From positions 611,826 to 675,825 of the forward strand of contig NZ_KQ040798.1 of NCBI RefSeq assembly GCF_000971985.1: DNA of 64,000 bases. The letters are read 5' to 3'. A program made the translations under genes and the position numbers. This document shows, one piece after another, positions 54,078 through 63,701 of this stretch (positions within the stretch are counted from its first letter, which is position 1; each line of letters begins with the position of its first letter). The notes under the pieces are model-generated. The model had not been told where the DNA came from. It was given only the letters and a program-made list of their open reading frames with translations, and did no database searches. Source of the stretch: Paenibacillus dauci. GTDB taxonomy: Bacteria > Bacillota > Bacilli > Paenibacillales > Paenibacillaceae.

Positions 54078-54500
54078 TCAATTCAAAGCGCTTGATCCCA
54101 TGCCATGGCATTTAAAGACATGATTTGGATTTTTCTCGATCTCGTCTTTTTGAAGATCATACATGGCCAGTTTGTAATTGATTTCTTCCAGATGCTTCAA
54201 TTCTTCTTCGATATGTTTTTGTATTTCTAATTTATGAAGCTTTAGCATCTCCTGTCTTTCCACAAAGGTGGCATTCCCCGCTTCAAAAAGCCTCTGGTAT
54301 TCTTTAATTTTGGCGATCGACATTCCTGTTTCGCGGAGACAACGGATAAAAGCAATCCAGTCCATATTTTGCTGGGTGTAGATTCTTCTGCCCTTTTCAT
54401 CCCGGGATATGTTACGCAGTATGCCCTGTTCTTCATAAAATCTTAGCGTTTTGGCAGAAATATTGATATTCTCCACTACATAGTTCATTGAATACACCAA
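54078..54500 (-). CDS. MerR-family regulator
   Basis: A 140-residue MerR protein. The winged HTH starts YVVENINISAKTLRFYEEQG, followed by the dimerisation coiled coil (about 85-125). The effector tail is short; one cysteine in the C-terminal FKCHGMGSS could be a redox or electrophile sensor, as in the AdhR/YraB group, but this is a guess. GTG 54500 is taken as start because GGAGG lies ten bases upstream; ATG 54488 is too far from it. It is divergent from an old yellow enzyme gene around a 23-bp palindrome. Confidence 0.88.
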   Translation of the reverse strand: MVYSMNYVVENINISAKTLRFYEEQGILRNISRDEKGRRIYTQQNMDWIAFIRCLRETGMSIAKIKEYQRLFEAGNATFVERQEMLKLHKLEIQKHIEEELKHLEEINYKLAMYDLQKDEIEKNPNHVFKCHGMGSSALN

Positions 54501-54514
54501 TATGATACCTCCTT

Positions 54515-54537
54515 CTAGTTACAGTAACTGTAACTAG
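54515..54537. promoter_or_regulatory. 23-bp perfect palindrome, likely MerR operator
   Basis: CTAGTTACAG and CTGTAACTAG flank TAA. It lies 14 bp upstream of the MerR start and serves the divergent oxidoreductase gene. MerR proteins typically bind such long dyads between the -35 and -10 elements; a -10-like TAGCAT at 54542 follows. Confidence 0.75.
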
Positions 54538-54672
54538 AGCATAGCATGATAATCAAATATAAAGCTATGTATAGTGCTCCAAAGCCACAAAAAAATAAGC
54601 TTTACTTCCCCTATAGTCAACCTTCTACAATCGTTATTGTCAGGAAAATATAAAATAAAGAGGGATAACCGT

Positions 54673-55785
54673 ATGAATACAAAATACAGCAAATTATTTG
54701 AGCCACTTACTTTTAAAAGTGGAATAACCATTAACAACAGAGTCGTTATGGCGCCTATGACAACATGGGCAAGCAACGATGATCTTACCGTATCGGATGA
54801 AGAAATCCGCTATTATCAAGAGCGGGTACAGGGCGTGGGACTTGTCATTACCGGATGTACGCATGTTACTCCGAATGGACAGGGTTTTACGAATGAATTT
54901 GCTGGATATGATGATACATTTATACCAAGTCTGCGAAGATTGGCGGAAGCCACCAAAAGTGGAGGCGCACCTTCCCTATTACAGATTTTCCATGCAGGCA
55001 ATAAAGCCTTGCCCGAATTGGATGTGGTGAGTGCCAGTACGCTACCGGCTGAATCGACTGCGCTAGGCGCAACAGCAGCAGCAAGAGAACTGTCCCATGA
55101 AGAGATTCTCTCGATCATTCAGGCATTTGGAGATACCACGAGAAGAGCGATTGAAGCGGGATTTGATGGCGTAGAGATTCACGGAGCACATGGATTTTTG
55201 ATCCAGAATTTCTGGTCTCCTTCCACTAATCAACGGACAGATTTATGGGGCGGAACGCTTGAAAACCGGCTTCGTTTTCCACTGGCGATTATTGAAGAAA
55301 TCAAGGCGATAATCAAAAAGCATGCCACCCGTCCGTTTATGATAGGATATCGCCTATCACCAGAAGAATCATCCAAACCCGATGGCCTGCGTATGGCAGA
55401 TACCTACGAATTAATAGATTTCCTGGCCAAACAGGATTTGGATTACATCCATGCTTCGCTGGATCATTTATCCTCCAAGCCTGTAGACAGCCAGGATGAT
55501 AAAACAAGACTTGAATTGATTCTGGAAAAGGCCGACGGCAGAGTGCCTGTACTCGCAGCAGGTTCTGTAGTCACCGCCGATCAGGCTATCGAACATATCG
55601 AAGCGGGATTGACTCTTATTGCTCTCGGACATACCTTAATCATGAATCCCGATTGGGTGGAAAAGATAGAAGCCGGACGCGAATCCGAGATCACTTCCGA
55701 GCTGAATATTTCCCGTATTGCACTTCCGGAAAAACTTTTACAAATTATACAGGCCATGCCGGGGTGGTTTAGTATAAGCAAGTAA
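54673..55785 (+). CDS. NADH:flavin oxidoreductase (old yellow enzyme family)
   Basis: A 370-residue FMN-dependent ene-reductase. The TIM barrel shows RVVMAPMTTWASNDDLTVS, LLQIFHAGNKA, GFDGVEIHGAHGFLIQNFWS, and then STNQRTDLWGGTLENRLRFP, the OYE signature. The phosphate-binding end has VPVLAAGSVVTADQAIEHI. It reduces activated C=C bonds, often of toxic electrophiles. ATG 54673 has AGAGGG upstream. The upstream in-frame stretch from 54574 runs over promoter sequence. It is probably induced through the divergent MerR protein. Confidence 0.92.
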   Translation: MNTKYSKLFEPLTFKSGITINNRVVMAPMTTWASNDDLTVSDEEIRYYQERVQGVGLVITGCTHVTPNGQGFTNEFAGYDDTFIPSLRRLAEATKSGGAPSLLQIFHAGNKALPELDVVSASTLPAESTALGATAAARELSHEEILSIIQAFGDTTRRAIEAGFDGVEIHGAHGFLIQNFWSPSTNQRTDLWGGTLENRLRFPLAIIEEIKAIIKKHATRPFMIGYRLSPEESSKPDGLRMADTYELIDFLAKQDLDYIHASLDHLSSKPVDSQDDKTRLELILEKADGRVPVLAAGSVVTADQAIEHIEAGLTLIALGHTLIMNPDWVEKIEAGRESEITSELNISRIALPEKLLQIIQAMPGWFSISK

Positions 55786-55901
55786 CGCGAAGAGTTTGCT
55801 TACTCTCACAGGAGCCTACCGGGTAATACAGCTGCCGGTTCATCGCGGGGTATTTTTTCTTTGGAGTATCCTTTCTTTTTCGAAGACTATTTTTTAATTA
55901 T

Positions 55902-55970
55902 AAAAGCCTGTATCTCTACCGGTTCTCCTTCATGACCGAAGGTGATTTACCGTTAGCGATACAGGCTTTT
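55902..55970. terminator. Nested hairpin terminator between convergent genes
   Basis: AAAAGCCTGTATC pairs exactly with GATACAGGCTTTT. Inside, CGGT/ACCG and CCTTC/GAAGG stems stack. T-runs are on both sides, so it can end the OYE gene and the minus-strand gene at 55991. Confidence 0.85.
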
Positions 55971-55990
55971 TCAAGAAAGATATATTCATT

Positions 55991-57346
55991 TTATTTACGC
56001 AGTCCACCTACCAGATTCTTGGTTGCGGAAGTAGTCGTATTCACTGTAGTCGCTGTCGCTGTCACCGTGGTATTGACGACACCTGTCAATGTACCCGTAA
56101 TAGTTGTTGGCGCTGCTGTTGTAGTGCTTGTTGGTGCTGGTGTTGTAGCAGGACTGGCTGATGCAGTGCTGGTAGATGTAGCGGTGCTCGGTGCCGGGCT
56201 CGTTGTTGTATTGGTAGACGTTGTTGTACTGATTGGAGTAGTTGTAGAGCTTACCGGTACTGTTGTGCTGCTCGTTGGTATAGTCGTGGATGCTACTGGT
56301 ACAGCTGCAGTCGGGCTGCTACTGGTAGTGGATACTGGTGCCGGGCTGGTAACTACCGGTGTTGGCTCAGGCGTGATACTGGTTACAGCAGCAGATACTG
56401 GGCCGGATTGGCTGCTCGTTGCAGGTGAAGACGTCTCTGCAGCTGGTGCTGTATTGGCTGTATTACCACTGCTTATGGTTGTTGATGTGCCTTCTGTTGT
56501 GCTGGAGTTTGATGTAGGTGCAGTTGAATTAGAAGCTGCTGGTTGGCTGGCTGTGGACTCCTGCGCAGTGTTATTAACCGGTTGCGGCTGAACAACTGCT
56601 GCGGCTTCCTGATGTTGTGGCGTATAGGCTTCGACTTTGACAGCTTCAGTTGCACCTGCTATCTTGCTCTCCGTCTGGGTCCCAATCGTTGTAGAAGCTA
56701 CTCCCTGCAGCGTTCCATTTAATACAGAACTCACTGCAGCACTGGCTGTTTTGACCGCTGCACTGCCAATCTGATTTGTATAAATCCCTGCACTGTTAAC
56801 AGCAGAAGATTTTTTGTCAGCAGAGCTGGTTCCCGTAACCTGTTCTGCGAATTTCTGACCATAGGCCATTTCCACGTATTTAGTGTAGGATTCCTTGCTC
56901 ATTTCCAACTTCAATTGATGCAGCTTGGAAGTAACCGTCATCTGTCTATCATCGGCCTGCACTTTAAATCCTTTACTGAATAGATCTTTAACCGTCTCTT
57001 CATAGTTTTCTTTATTCAGAGCCAGATCATGATCATTACCAATATCGTAAAAATGATGACTGGTGAATGCTTCCTTCATATGGGTAGCAATTTCCTGATT
57101 TCTTTTTTGCTGCTTGTCAAAAAACTCATCCCGGTCGGTGTCGCGTCTTTCTTTTTGCTTCATTTCTTCACGGTATTGCTTTTTATCTTCCATTTTCTGT
57201 TCAACAGGAGACAGCTTCTCTTCTGTTGCGACTGCCGTATCGGTTGGGTTTGCCTTGATTGGATCTGCCATATCCTGCTGCTGGGACATATAGGATGGCC
57301 GAATAGAATTGCTGACATTGTAACTTGCTGCAGATGTGATATTCAT
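55991..57346 (-). CDS. Unrecognised protein with conserved central domain and Ser/Thr/Pro-rich tail (paralogue A)
   Basis: 451 residues with no signal peptide or transmembrane helix. After MNITSAASY comes a charged helical stretch (about 45-90), then a domain at about 105-155 with NYEETVKDLFSKGFKV and SKLHQLKLEMSKESYTKYVE. The last 250 residues are almost only Ser, Thr, Pro, Ala and Val (for example TTIPTSSTTVPVSSTTTP), ending NLVGGLRK. It resembles the protein at 57857 in its start, charged stretch, central domain and order. AAAGGAG lies nine bases before ATG 57346. The tail suggests a surface or extended linker, but no export signal is seen. Function unknown. Confidence 0.75.
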   Translation of the reverse strand: MNITSAASYNVSNSIRPSYMSQQQDMADPIKANPTDTAVATEEKLSPVEQKMEDKKQYREEMKQKERRDTDRDEFFDKQQKRNQEIATHMKEAFTSHHFYDIGNDHDLALNKENYEETVKDLFSKGFKVQADDRQMTVTSKLHQLKLEMSKESYTKYVEMAYGQKFAEQVTGTSSADKKSSAVNSAGIYTNQIGSAAVKTASAAVSSVLNGTLQGVASTTIGTQTESKIAGATEAVKVEAYTPQHQEAAAVVQPQPVNNTAQESTASQPAASNSTAPTSNSSTTEGTSTTISSGNTANTAPAAETSSPATSSQSGPVSAAVTSITPEPTPVVTSPAPVSTTSSSPTAAVPVASTTIPTSSTTVPVSSTTTPISTTTSTNTTTSPAPSTATSTSTASASPATTPAPTSTTTAAPTTITGTLTGVVNTTVTATATTVNTTTSATKNLVGGLRK

Positions 57347-57511
57347 GGGGTTATTCTCCTTTGGGTTGTTAATATATGAATCCAATTCTGGATAGGCGGC
57401 TAAGGATAAAGATAATGCGTATTTCTATTTAATATACATAACAGGTATATTGTTCCACTTATATTGGTAATAATTTACTATTTATCCAGTTGGTTATCAA
57501 GGGACTTTAGT

Positions 57512-57700
57512 CTATAAATTGTAATTATTAACCATTTTTGATAATTCGATGTAAAACCCTTTACTGGAAAGGGTTTGGAAAATTATTTTTGCTTTTTCAT
57601 TCTTGTTTTCAATAGACTGTACACACTTATGCAATTCAAAAGTCGAAAAATGACGGTATTTTTTTCGAAAAAAACTTTTCTTTTCACTATAAATCGTCAA
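57512..57700 (-). pseudogene. Possible small ORF or remnant of the Ser/Thr-rich paralogues
   Basis: A 62-residue frame between the paralogues. NEKAKIIFQTLSSKGFYIEL looks a little like the NYEE-VK-L-KGF-V motif of its neighbours. It starts at TTG with no ribosome site, and the likeness is short, so it may be chance. Apart from it and the terminator at 57741, the 510-bp gap shows nothing. Confidence 0.2.
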
Positions 57701-57740
57701 GCATATGTAGTTCTTAAGACTTATAATAATAATCTATATT

Positions 57741-57781
57741 AAAAAGCCTCACATTATCCTAACAGGATCAACATGAGGCTT
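57741..57781 (-). terminator. Terminator of paralogue B
   Basis: On the minus strand AAGCCTCA...TGAGGCTT, with an inner GATCC/GGAT stem, is followed by TTTTT. Confidence 0.85.
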
Positions 57782-57856
57782 GCCATATACATATTCTTCA
57801 ATGCATGATTATAGCTCTACAATAAAATGAAAAATGCTATTCTACAGAATTATAAA

Positions 57857-58777
57857 TTACAACAGACCCGGTATTAATGTGGTTTTGCCATTATTTGTTC
57901 CTTTTGTTCCGCTTGTAGCAGTTTCATTGCCAGAAGTAGACGCAGTCGGGCTGCTTTTTGTATCTGTTGATGCAGGTGCAGAGGTTGTAGATTCAGCCTG
58001 TGGGGTGGCAGAAGTTGCAGCAGGCTCTGACGATTCATCGGCTGTACGCGTTACCGGCTGCCGGGAAGGCTGCATAGCTCCTTCTTTGTCATTTTCTGCT
58101 TCATGGGATGGTGAAGCTGTTGCTGGCGGAGTATACGTACCTGTTGATAAATAACCACCTGTAACACTAGTGGATGAGCCAGTTGAAGATTCGGTACGCA
58201 TGTCGGCACTCTCTTCTGCTGGTGCGGAACTGTAAGAAGTATTGACATACTGATCATAGGATTGCTTGCTGATCTCCAGTTTGAGCTGATGCAGCTTGGA
58301 AGAGATACTAAGCTTATCCTCTTCCAGCTTGACCTGGAATCCACGTGCAGCCAGGTGTTTGACAGCTTCTTCGTAATTATCTTTGGTGATCGGGAGATTA
58401 GCCTGCGCGCCCATCTGAATATAGGCGTTTTGTACCAGCATATCCGAAGCAATTTCGTTACTCTCTTCATTCTGCTTCTGCTGATTCTGCAGGAATTGAT
58501 CGCTATCTTTCTGTTTGGTTTCTTTGATACGATCTTCCTTTTTGTAACGTGTCTGTTTTTCGAGCTTATGCTCTTCAGCCTGCTTATCCTGATTCTTCTG
58601 ATCTTCCATCTTATGATCTTTGGCTTTTTGTTCTTTGGCCTTTTCAGCCTGTACCTGCGGATCTTCGGTCCCTGCAGTATAGACAGTATCTGACTGCGAT
58701 TCAGTACTTACTGTGTTTTTGGGATAGTAAGAGGATGTACCGGAAGATGGATAATTAACGGCAGAGCTTATATTCAT
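57857..58777 (-). CDS. Unrecognised protein, paralogue B of the Ser/Thr-rich pair
   Basis: 306 residues. It begins MNISSAVNYPSS and continues with a strongly charged Lys/Glu/Gln coiled stretch (about 40-105). The shared domain (about 120-180) has NYEEAVKHLAARGFQVKLEE and SSKLHQLKLEISKQSYDQYV. A Ser/Thr/Pro/Ala-rich tail ends KTTLIPGLL. The same plan as paralogue A points to gene duplication, with the tail much longer in A. There is no signal peptide. AAAGGAAG lies before the ATG. Each has its own terminator, so they are separate units. Not recognised as any known family. Confidence 0.75.
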   Translation of the reverse strand: MNISSAVNYPSSGTSSYYPKNTVSTESQSDTVYTAGTEDPQVQAEKAKEQKAKDHKMEDQKNQDKQAEEHKLEKQTRYKKEDRIKETKQKDSDQFLQNQQKQNEESNEIASDMLVQNAYIQMGAQANLPITKDNYEEAVKHLAARGFQVKLEEDKLSISSKLHQLKLEISKQSYDQYVNTSYSSAPAEESADMRTESSTGSSTSVTGGYLSTGTYTPPATASPSHEAENDKEGAMQPSRQPVTRTADESSEPAATSATPQAESTTSAPASTDTKSSPTASTSGNETATSGTKGTNNGKTTLIPGLL

Positions 58778-59033
58778 ACTGATTCTTCCTTTCGGTAATA
58801 TTAGCCGGAGAAGGTTCCTCTTATTATTCAGCTATTATCCAACCCCTGTTTAGATAATCGAAAATAATAATACTTCCGTTCACCCACTCCAATCTGTAGT
58901 CATTTAAGCCCATATATTCGTGAATGAATTAGGGTATTTAGACCTACAATTGTATTATCGGATGATATTCAAACTTTTTAATAAGTAACTAAGTCATTTT
59001 GTATATTTAACGATAATTTTTGCTGATTGTCCA

Positions 59034-59075
59034 TAAAAAAAGAAGTTTGCGGACCCAAAAGGTCGCACAAACTTC
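59034..59075 (-). terminator. Terminator of the hybrid kinase gene
   Basis: On the minus strand GAAGTTTGTGCGACC pairs with GGTCCGCAAACTTC around TTTTG, followed by seven T. The rest of 58778-59087 shows no gene. Confidence 0.93.
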
Positions 59076-59087
59076 GCTTGTGGTGTA

Positions 59088-61955
59088 TTAACGTGTAGAA
59101 TATCGAACATTGGTCTGGTGCAGCCAGTAACGAATTCGCTGTAATACTTCCTGCATTTGCAGCGGTTTGCTCATATAATCGGTTGCTCCAGCCTGGATAC
59201 TCTTCTCTCGATCTTCCTTCATTGCTTTGGCAGTGAGTACAATGATCGGTACATCTGCATAACCATAAAGGTTACGAACCGTCTTCATCGTCTCATAGCC
59301 ATCCATCTCCGGCATCATGATATCCATCAGAATCAGATCGATATGTTGATCCATATGCAGAATTTCCAGTGCATCCCGGCCATTCTGGGAGATGACAATA
59401 TTCATATTATAGCGCTCCAGCATACTGGTCAGCGCATAGACATTACGGATATCGTCATCGACGATCAGGATCTTTTTGCCTGCCAGAATCTCTTGTGTTT
59501 CTGCTGGCGGCTGTGGAGTCAGCAGATCCTGCACAGATTCAAAGGTGGTCGGACGCTCGGCAAGTGTAATCTCTTCTTCTACAATCTCCGCTTCGCGTAC
59601 TTCCGATTCATACGTAAATGTATAATTTTCGTATGAATCCGCCGATACCATATGACCTTCATCCATAAATACTGTGCGATTCAGATGCAGCGGTTCATTA
59701 AGGTCGAACATCTCATTCTCCGTATGCGGATCGGTGACCGCACATGGGATATAGAATGTAAATGTACTGCCTTCGTTCAGCTTGCTCTCTACATTGATCT
59801 CGCCGCCGAGCAGATGGGCAAGCTGGGAAGAGATCGACAGTCCCAGACCAGTACCGCCGTATTTGCGGGCTGTGGCACCATCAGCCTGACGGAATGCTTC
59901 AAATATCACCTGACGGTTCTCGGAAGAGATACCGATACCTGTATCGCTCACACTAAAGGCGATCATCGGCTGACTGCTCTGATACTCAGAAGTCTGCACC
60001 CGGCCTACCTTCTCGACGGTCATGGTTACGCCGCCGGTCTGAGTAAATTTGAATGCGTTGGACAATAGATTACGCAGTACTTGCTGAATACGCAGCTCAT
60101 CCGAATAGATGATATCCGGTACATTATCTTCCACATGTACTTTGAAATACAGATCCCGCAGGGAGGCCGTTTCCTTGAAGCTTCGCTCCATTTGTTCTGC
60201 CATCGAGCTCATACTGATCGGATTGATCTCGATCTGCATTTTACCGGCTTCTACTTTGGACAGATCAAGAATATCATTGATCAGATTCAGCAGATCCTTA
60301 CCGGAAGAGTGAATGATCGAAGCATATTCCTGTTCTTTAGAAGTGAGTGTATTGCTGCTGTTCTCGGATAGAATCTGGGAGAGGATCAGCATGCTGTTAA
60401 GCGGCGTGCGCAGCTCATGCGACATATTTGCCAGAAATTCCGATTTGTAGCGCGAGCTGACCTGCAGCTGCTGGGCATATTTATCCAGCTCGATCGCTGT
60501 ACTCTCGGCCGCCAGCTTGCCCTGCTCGAGACGTTCATTGAGTATTTGTTGTTCTTCTGCTTGCATTTGCAGTTCTTCGGTCTGTGCCTGCAGCTCTTCG
60601 GACTGCACTTGCAGTTCTTCCGATTGCACCTGCAGTTCGTGGTTCAGCGACTGGGAATCTCTATACAGCTGCTCCACTTCCATACGCATTTTGACCGAAT
60701 TCAGGGTAACTGCAAAAATATCGATTAGCTGCTGCAGAAGTGCATGCTCTTCGGAAGTGAGCGGATTAACGAGAGCGAATTCAGCCACAGCGATAACCTT
60801 GCCTTCAAAAATAATCGGAGCAGCGATCATTGCCTGCAGTTCCGTGCTACCCAGTCCCGAGCTGACGATTCGGGTATACCCTGCCGGTAAAGGATACATC
60901 TCCAGTACACGACGTTCGGTAATACACTGACCGGCTAGCCCCTCGCCCTGTCGAATATGCTGAAGGGCGATATCCGCATCATGACTTTCTACTGCAAACG
61001 AAGCCGTTTTGTTCCAATCTTCCTTGCCCTGATCGACATAAACGACGCCATAAGGTGCTTTGAACCATTTGTTTACTTTGGTCAGCAGTACCGAAGACAA
61101 TACATGAATATCTGTTGATTCCTGGAACTTGGTAGCTGCTATAGCGATCTGGTCCTTGACCCAGTTCTCATGCTGTACATGATCCAGCAATCCATTAGCC
61201 GCTTCTCCCAGATCTCCTACTTCATCCGCAGTCTTGATCTCTACCCGCTTGTTCAGATTACCGCCGGAAGCGATATCATTGACCGTCTCGGTAACATCCT
61301 TGATCGTCCGTACGATCCGGTTCGAGATCAGCAGCGCAGTAGCAATCGATACTGCAGCCAGTACCGCCCACAATATCATCATGATATTCAGCAGTCGTTC
61401 ATTGCTGGCTGCCGTATCCTCAATTCGTGCTGCTGTTAACATTTTCTCATTGGTGCGGAATGCATCCAGCTCTGTCCGCAGCTGGTCAATCTGCTGCTTG
61501 CCGGGATCGCTGGCGAAAAATGCCGTTACTGCGGCATTATCTCCTTCACGCTTGAGATCAATCACTTTGTTCCCTGCTTCATTGACCCATTTCTGAATAC
61601 CTGCCTTGATTGTATCCAGATTGCTTTGCTGTAGAGAGTTATTTGCTACCAGGGAATACAGCTCGTTATAGTCCGACTCCCACTGCACGGCAGCATCATT
61701 ATATGGCGTCAGATAGCTCTCGTCGCCAGTCAGCGCATAGCCGCGTTGTCCGGTCTCCATATCCAGCACATGCTTTTCCAGTGCGTTGGTCAGATTATGC
61801 ACTTCCAGATCATGATCATTGATATAACGATTCTCTGCTTCCAGCTGGCTCATCCGGCTGGACATCATCGTCAATACAAGGCCAAGACACAGGATAATGA
61901 CAATATAACCGGCTACAATCTTGGTGCGTATACTCCACTTTGCGCTTCTAAGCAC
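59088..61955 (-). CDS. Hybrid sensor histidine kinase (CHASE3-HAMP-GAF-HisKA-HATPase-REC)
   Basis: A 955-residue membrane kinase. TM1 (about 13-32), a CHASE3-like extracellular domain (LDMETGQRGYALTGDESYL), TM2 (about 190-212), HAMP and GAF (about 285-425) come first. A glutamine-rich coiled coil of LQVQSEE-type heptads (about 435-490) follows. The HisKA H-box is FLANMSHELRTPLNSML. ATPase motifs are NLLSNAFKF, VSDTGIGIS and GGTGLGLSIS. The C-terminal receiver has ILIVDDDIRN and phospho-acceptor aspartate in LILMDIMMPEMDGYE. Translation starts at GTG 61955 with GGAGG seven bases upstream. With no output domain, it should pass phosphate on to a partner elsewhere. Confidence 0.93.
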   Translation of the reverse strand: MLRSAKWSIRTKIVAGYIVIILCLGLVLTMMSSRMSQLEAENRYINDHDLEVHNLTNALEKHVLDMETGQRGYALTGDESYLTPYNDAAVQWESDYNELYSLVANNSLQQSNLDTIKAGIQKWVNEAGNKVIDLKREGDNAAVTAFFASDPGKQQIDQLRTELDAFRTNEKMLTAARIEDTAASNERLLNIMMILWAVLAAVSIATALLISNRIVRTIKDVTETVNDIASGGNLNKRVEIKTADEVGDLGEAANGLLDHVQHENWVKDQIAIAATKFQESTDIHVLSSVLLTKVNKWFKAPYGVVYVDQGKEDWNKTASFAVESHDADIALQHIRQGEGLAGQCITERRVLEMYPLPAGYTRIVSSGLGSTELQAMIAAPIIFEGKVIAVAEFALVNPLTSEEHALLQQLIDIFAVTLNSVKMRMEVEQLYRDSQSLNHELQVQSEELQVQSEELQAQTEELQMQAEEQQILNERLEQGKLAAESTAIELDKYAQQLQVSSRYKSEFLANMSHELRTPLNSMLILSQILSENSSNTLTSKEQEYASIIHSSGKDLLNLINDILDLSKVEAGKMQIEINPISMSSMAEQMERSFKETASLRDLYFKVHVEDNVPDIIYSDELRIQQVLRNLLSNAFKFTQTGGVTMTVEKVGRVQTSEYQSSQPMIAFSVSDTGIGISSENRQVIFEAFRQADGATARKYGGTGLGLSISSQLAHLLGGEINVESKLNEGSTFTFYIPCAVTDPHTENEMFDLNEPLHLNRTVFMDEGHMVSADSYENYTFTYESEVREAEIVEEEITLAERPTTFESVQDLLTPQPPAETQEILAGKKILIVDDDIRNVYALTSMLERYNMNIVISQNGRDALEILHMDQHIDLILMDIMMPEMDGYETMKTVRNLYGYADVPIIVLTAKAMKEDREKSIQAGATDYMSKPLQMQEVLQRIRYWLHQTNVRYSTR

Positions 61956-62131
61956 AAGAACGCCTCCAGTATGTTCTCAATATTCGTCACTCTGTCACAG
62001 ACAAAGATGCTTTTGTTGGTTACCCAACTATTTTACTTCAAATAATTTATATTGCAAACGAATAATCAATAAGTAAATATTTTTCCAAATATTTCATAAT
62101 TAGGTATGATTAATATGTCGGTCAAAATTTC

Positions 62132-63700
62132 TTATAATGTAGAGCGCAGCAGCATTTTAGCCCTATAGTCCTGTGGTGAGATGCCTTCTAGTTCACGGAA
62201 TACACGGGAGAAATGACGGGTGTTCTCAAAGCCGACCATTTCACCGATATCCGCCAGTTTCCATGGACTGTCCGCCAGCAGCTCCTTGGCTTTGCCAATA
62301 CGTATTTTTTTGAGATACAGCACAAAGTTCTCGCCGGTATAGGCTTTGAATGCTTCACTAAAATAAGAATAATTCAAAGATACGTGGTTGCTCACCATCG
62401 CCATATTCAGCGGCCGGTCATAATGGGAGTGTATAAACTCCACCGCTTCCCGAAGCTGACGATGTTCACTGTGTACAAGCCGAAGCTTACTGATATAGTC
62501 ATCCAGACAAATAAGCAGACTCTCCAGATCCCGGTAATATTCCCGAAAATACCGGTAACGCTGCAAGCTGCACGTTCGCTGATACAATCGTATAATTTCA
62601 ATAGAAGGCTCTCCATAATGACGGAATACCTCATCCATGATCGACTCGTTGATCTGACGGGATACTTCCTCTACATAACGAACAGTCAGTCCGGGCAGAT
62701 CATCGACATGAAAAATCGCCTGCAATCTACTGCTGATCTCTTGATTACGCCCCGTACCAAGAATATTGCCAAGCAGCCGGATCTGCTCATCCGGCAGTTC
62801 CAGCGAAATCGGATCTGTCTTGGCAGGTTCATAACCAAGCAGGTAGACTCCCGGATAGAAAAAGCCCTGCTCCAGCGCCATACAGGCTTCCCGGTAATAA
62901 TGTGCCAACCGATCCGTCCCTTGTCCTCTTGTACTTATACCAAACTGTAATCCGTATACTTCTCTACGAACAGCCGCTTCCGCCAATGACTGCATCAGAG
63001 TCTGCTCCTGCTCGGGTACGATCCACACCAACCGTTCCTCCCGGTCATGCAATTCTATTACAGCAGACAGAGACTGTTCAGCCAGTCGTTCCAGCAGCAG
63101 CTTTAATTCCTGACGGCTGACCGGCTGACCCTGGATATCCCTGTACTGAAATACACAGACATGATAATCCGTCGGAAGCATATGCGCTGATCCTGTAGAT
63201 TCCGTAGATCGCCTATTATCGACAGGGTGCTCATACAGCAAAGTACATAGCTGCTCTTCCTGTAGCTGCTGCCGATATCGGGCGGCCTCTTCCAGCTGAC
63301 GACCGACCAGATCCTGCTGCTGCAGTTCTTCACTAATACGCTGCAGCGCTTCAAACAGATCTTCACGGCGGATCGGCTTAAGCATATACTCACGTACCTG
63401 ATAACGGATCGCGGCTTTGGCATATTCAAAATCATCATAGCCGCTCAATACAATGACACAGGGTTGTACAATCGATTGTCTCATCGCGCGCAGCTGTTCC
63501 AGCATGCCGATTCCGTCCAGCACCGGCATTCGGATATCTGTGATAAGGATATCTGCCGGCTGCACTTGGAGTCGCTCCAATGCCTCCTGACCATTACGAA
63601 CACCGTGAGTCTCATAGCGGCCGGGAAATTCGCGTTCAATCATTACCTGTAGTCCCTGCCGGATATTCTTCTCATCATCCACGATCAATAATTGTCTCAT
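62132..63700 (-). CDS. YesN-type response regulator (REC + AraC HTH)
   Basis: A 522-residue response regulator. The receiver (residues 1-120) has LLIVDDEKNIRQGL and the phospho-acceptor in DILITDIRMPVLDGIG. A helical middle follows, and an AraC double HTH ends it (about 420-515: LNMAMVSNHVSLNYSYFSEAF and LADIGEMVGFENTRHFSRVF). GGAGGAGG lies before the ATG, immediately after the stop of the sensor kinase gene. Such pairs in Paenibacillus usually control sugar importers and glycosidases; no target is next to it in the window. Confidence 0.93.
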   Translation of the reverse strand: MRQLLIVDDEKNIRQGLQVMIEREFPGRYETHGVRNGQEALERLQVQPADILITDIRMPVLDGIGMLEQLRAMRQSIVQPCVIVLSGYDDFEYAKAAIRYQVREYMLKPIRREDLFEALQRISEELQQQDLVGRQLEEAARYRQQLQEEQLCTLLYEHPVDNRRSTESTGSAHMLPTDYHVCVFQYRDIQGQPVSRQELKLLLERLAEQSLSAVIELHDREERLVWIVPEQEQTLMQSLAEAAVRREVYGLQFGISTRGQGTDRLAHYYREACMALEQGFFYPGVYLLGYEPAKTDPISLELPDEQIRLLGNILGTGRNQEISSRLQAIFHVDDLPGLTVRYVEEVSRQINESIMDEVFRHYGEPSIEIIRLYQRTCSLQRYRYFREYYRDLESLLICLDDYISKLRLVHSEHRQLREAVEFIHSHYDRPLNMAMVSNHVSLNYSYFSEAFKAYTGENFVLYLKKIRIGKAKELLADSPWKLADIGEMVGFENTRHFSRVFRELEGISPQDYRAKMLLRSTL

Positions 63701-63701
63701 A

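Noticed and set aside
55932-56591. 219-codon plus-strand frame that looks like a membrane protein (Val/Leu/Gly-rich)
   Set aside because: It is the antisense reading of the Ser/Thr/Pro-rich tail of the gene at 55991; those codons read as Val, Gly and Leu on the other strand.
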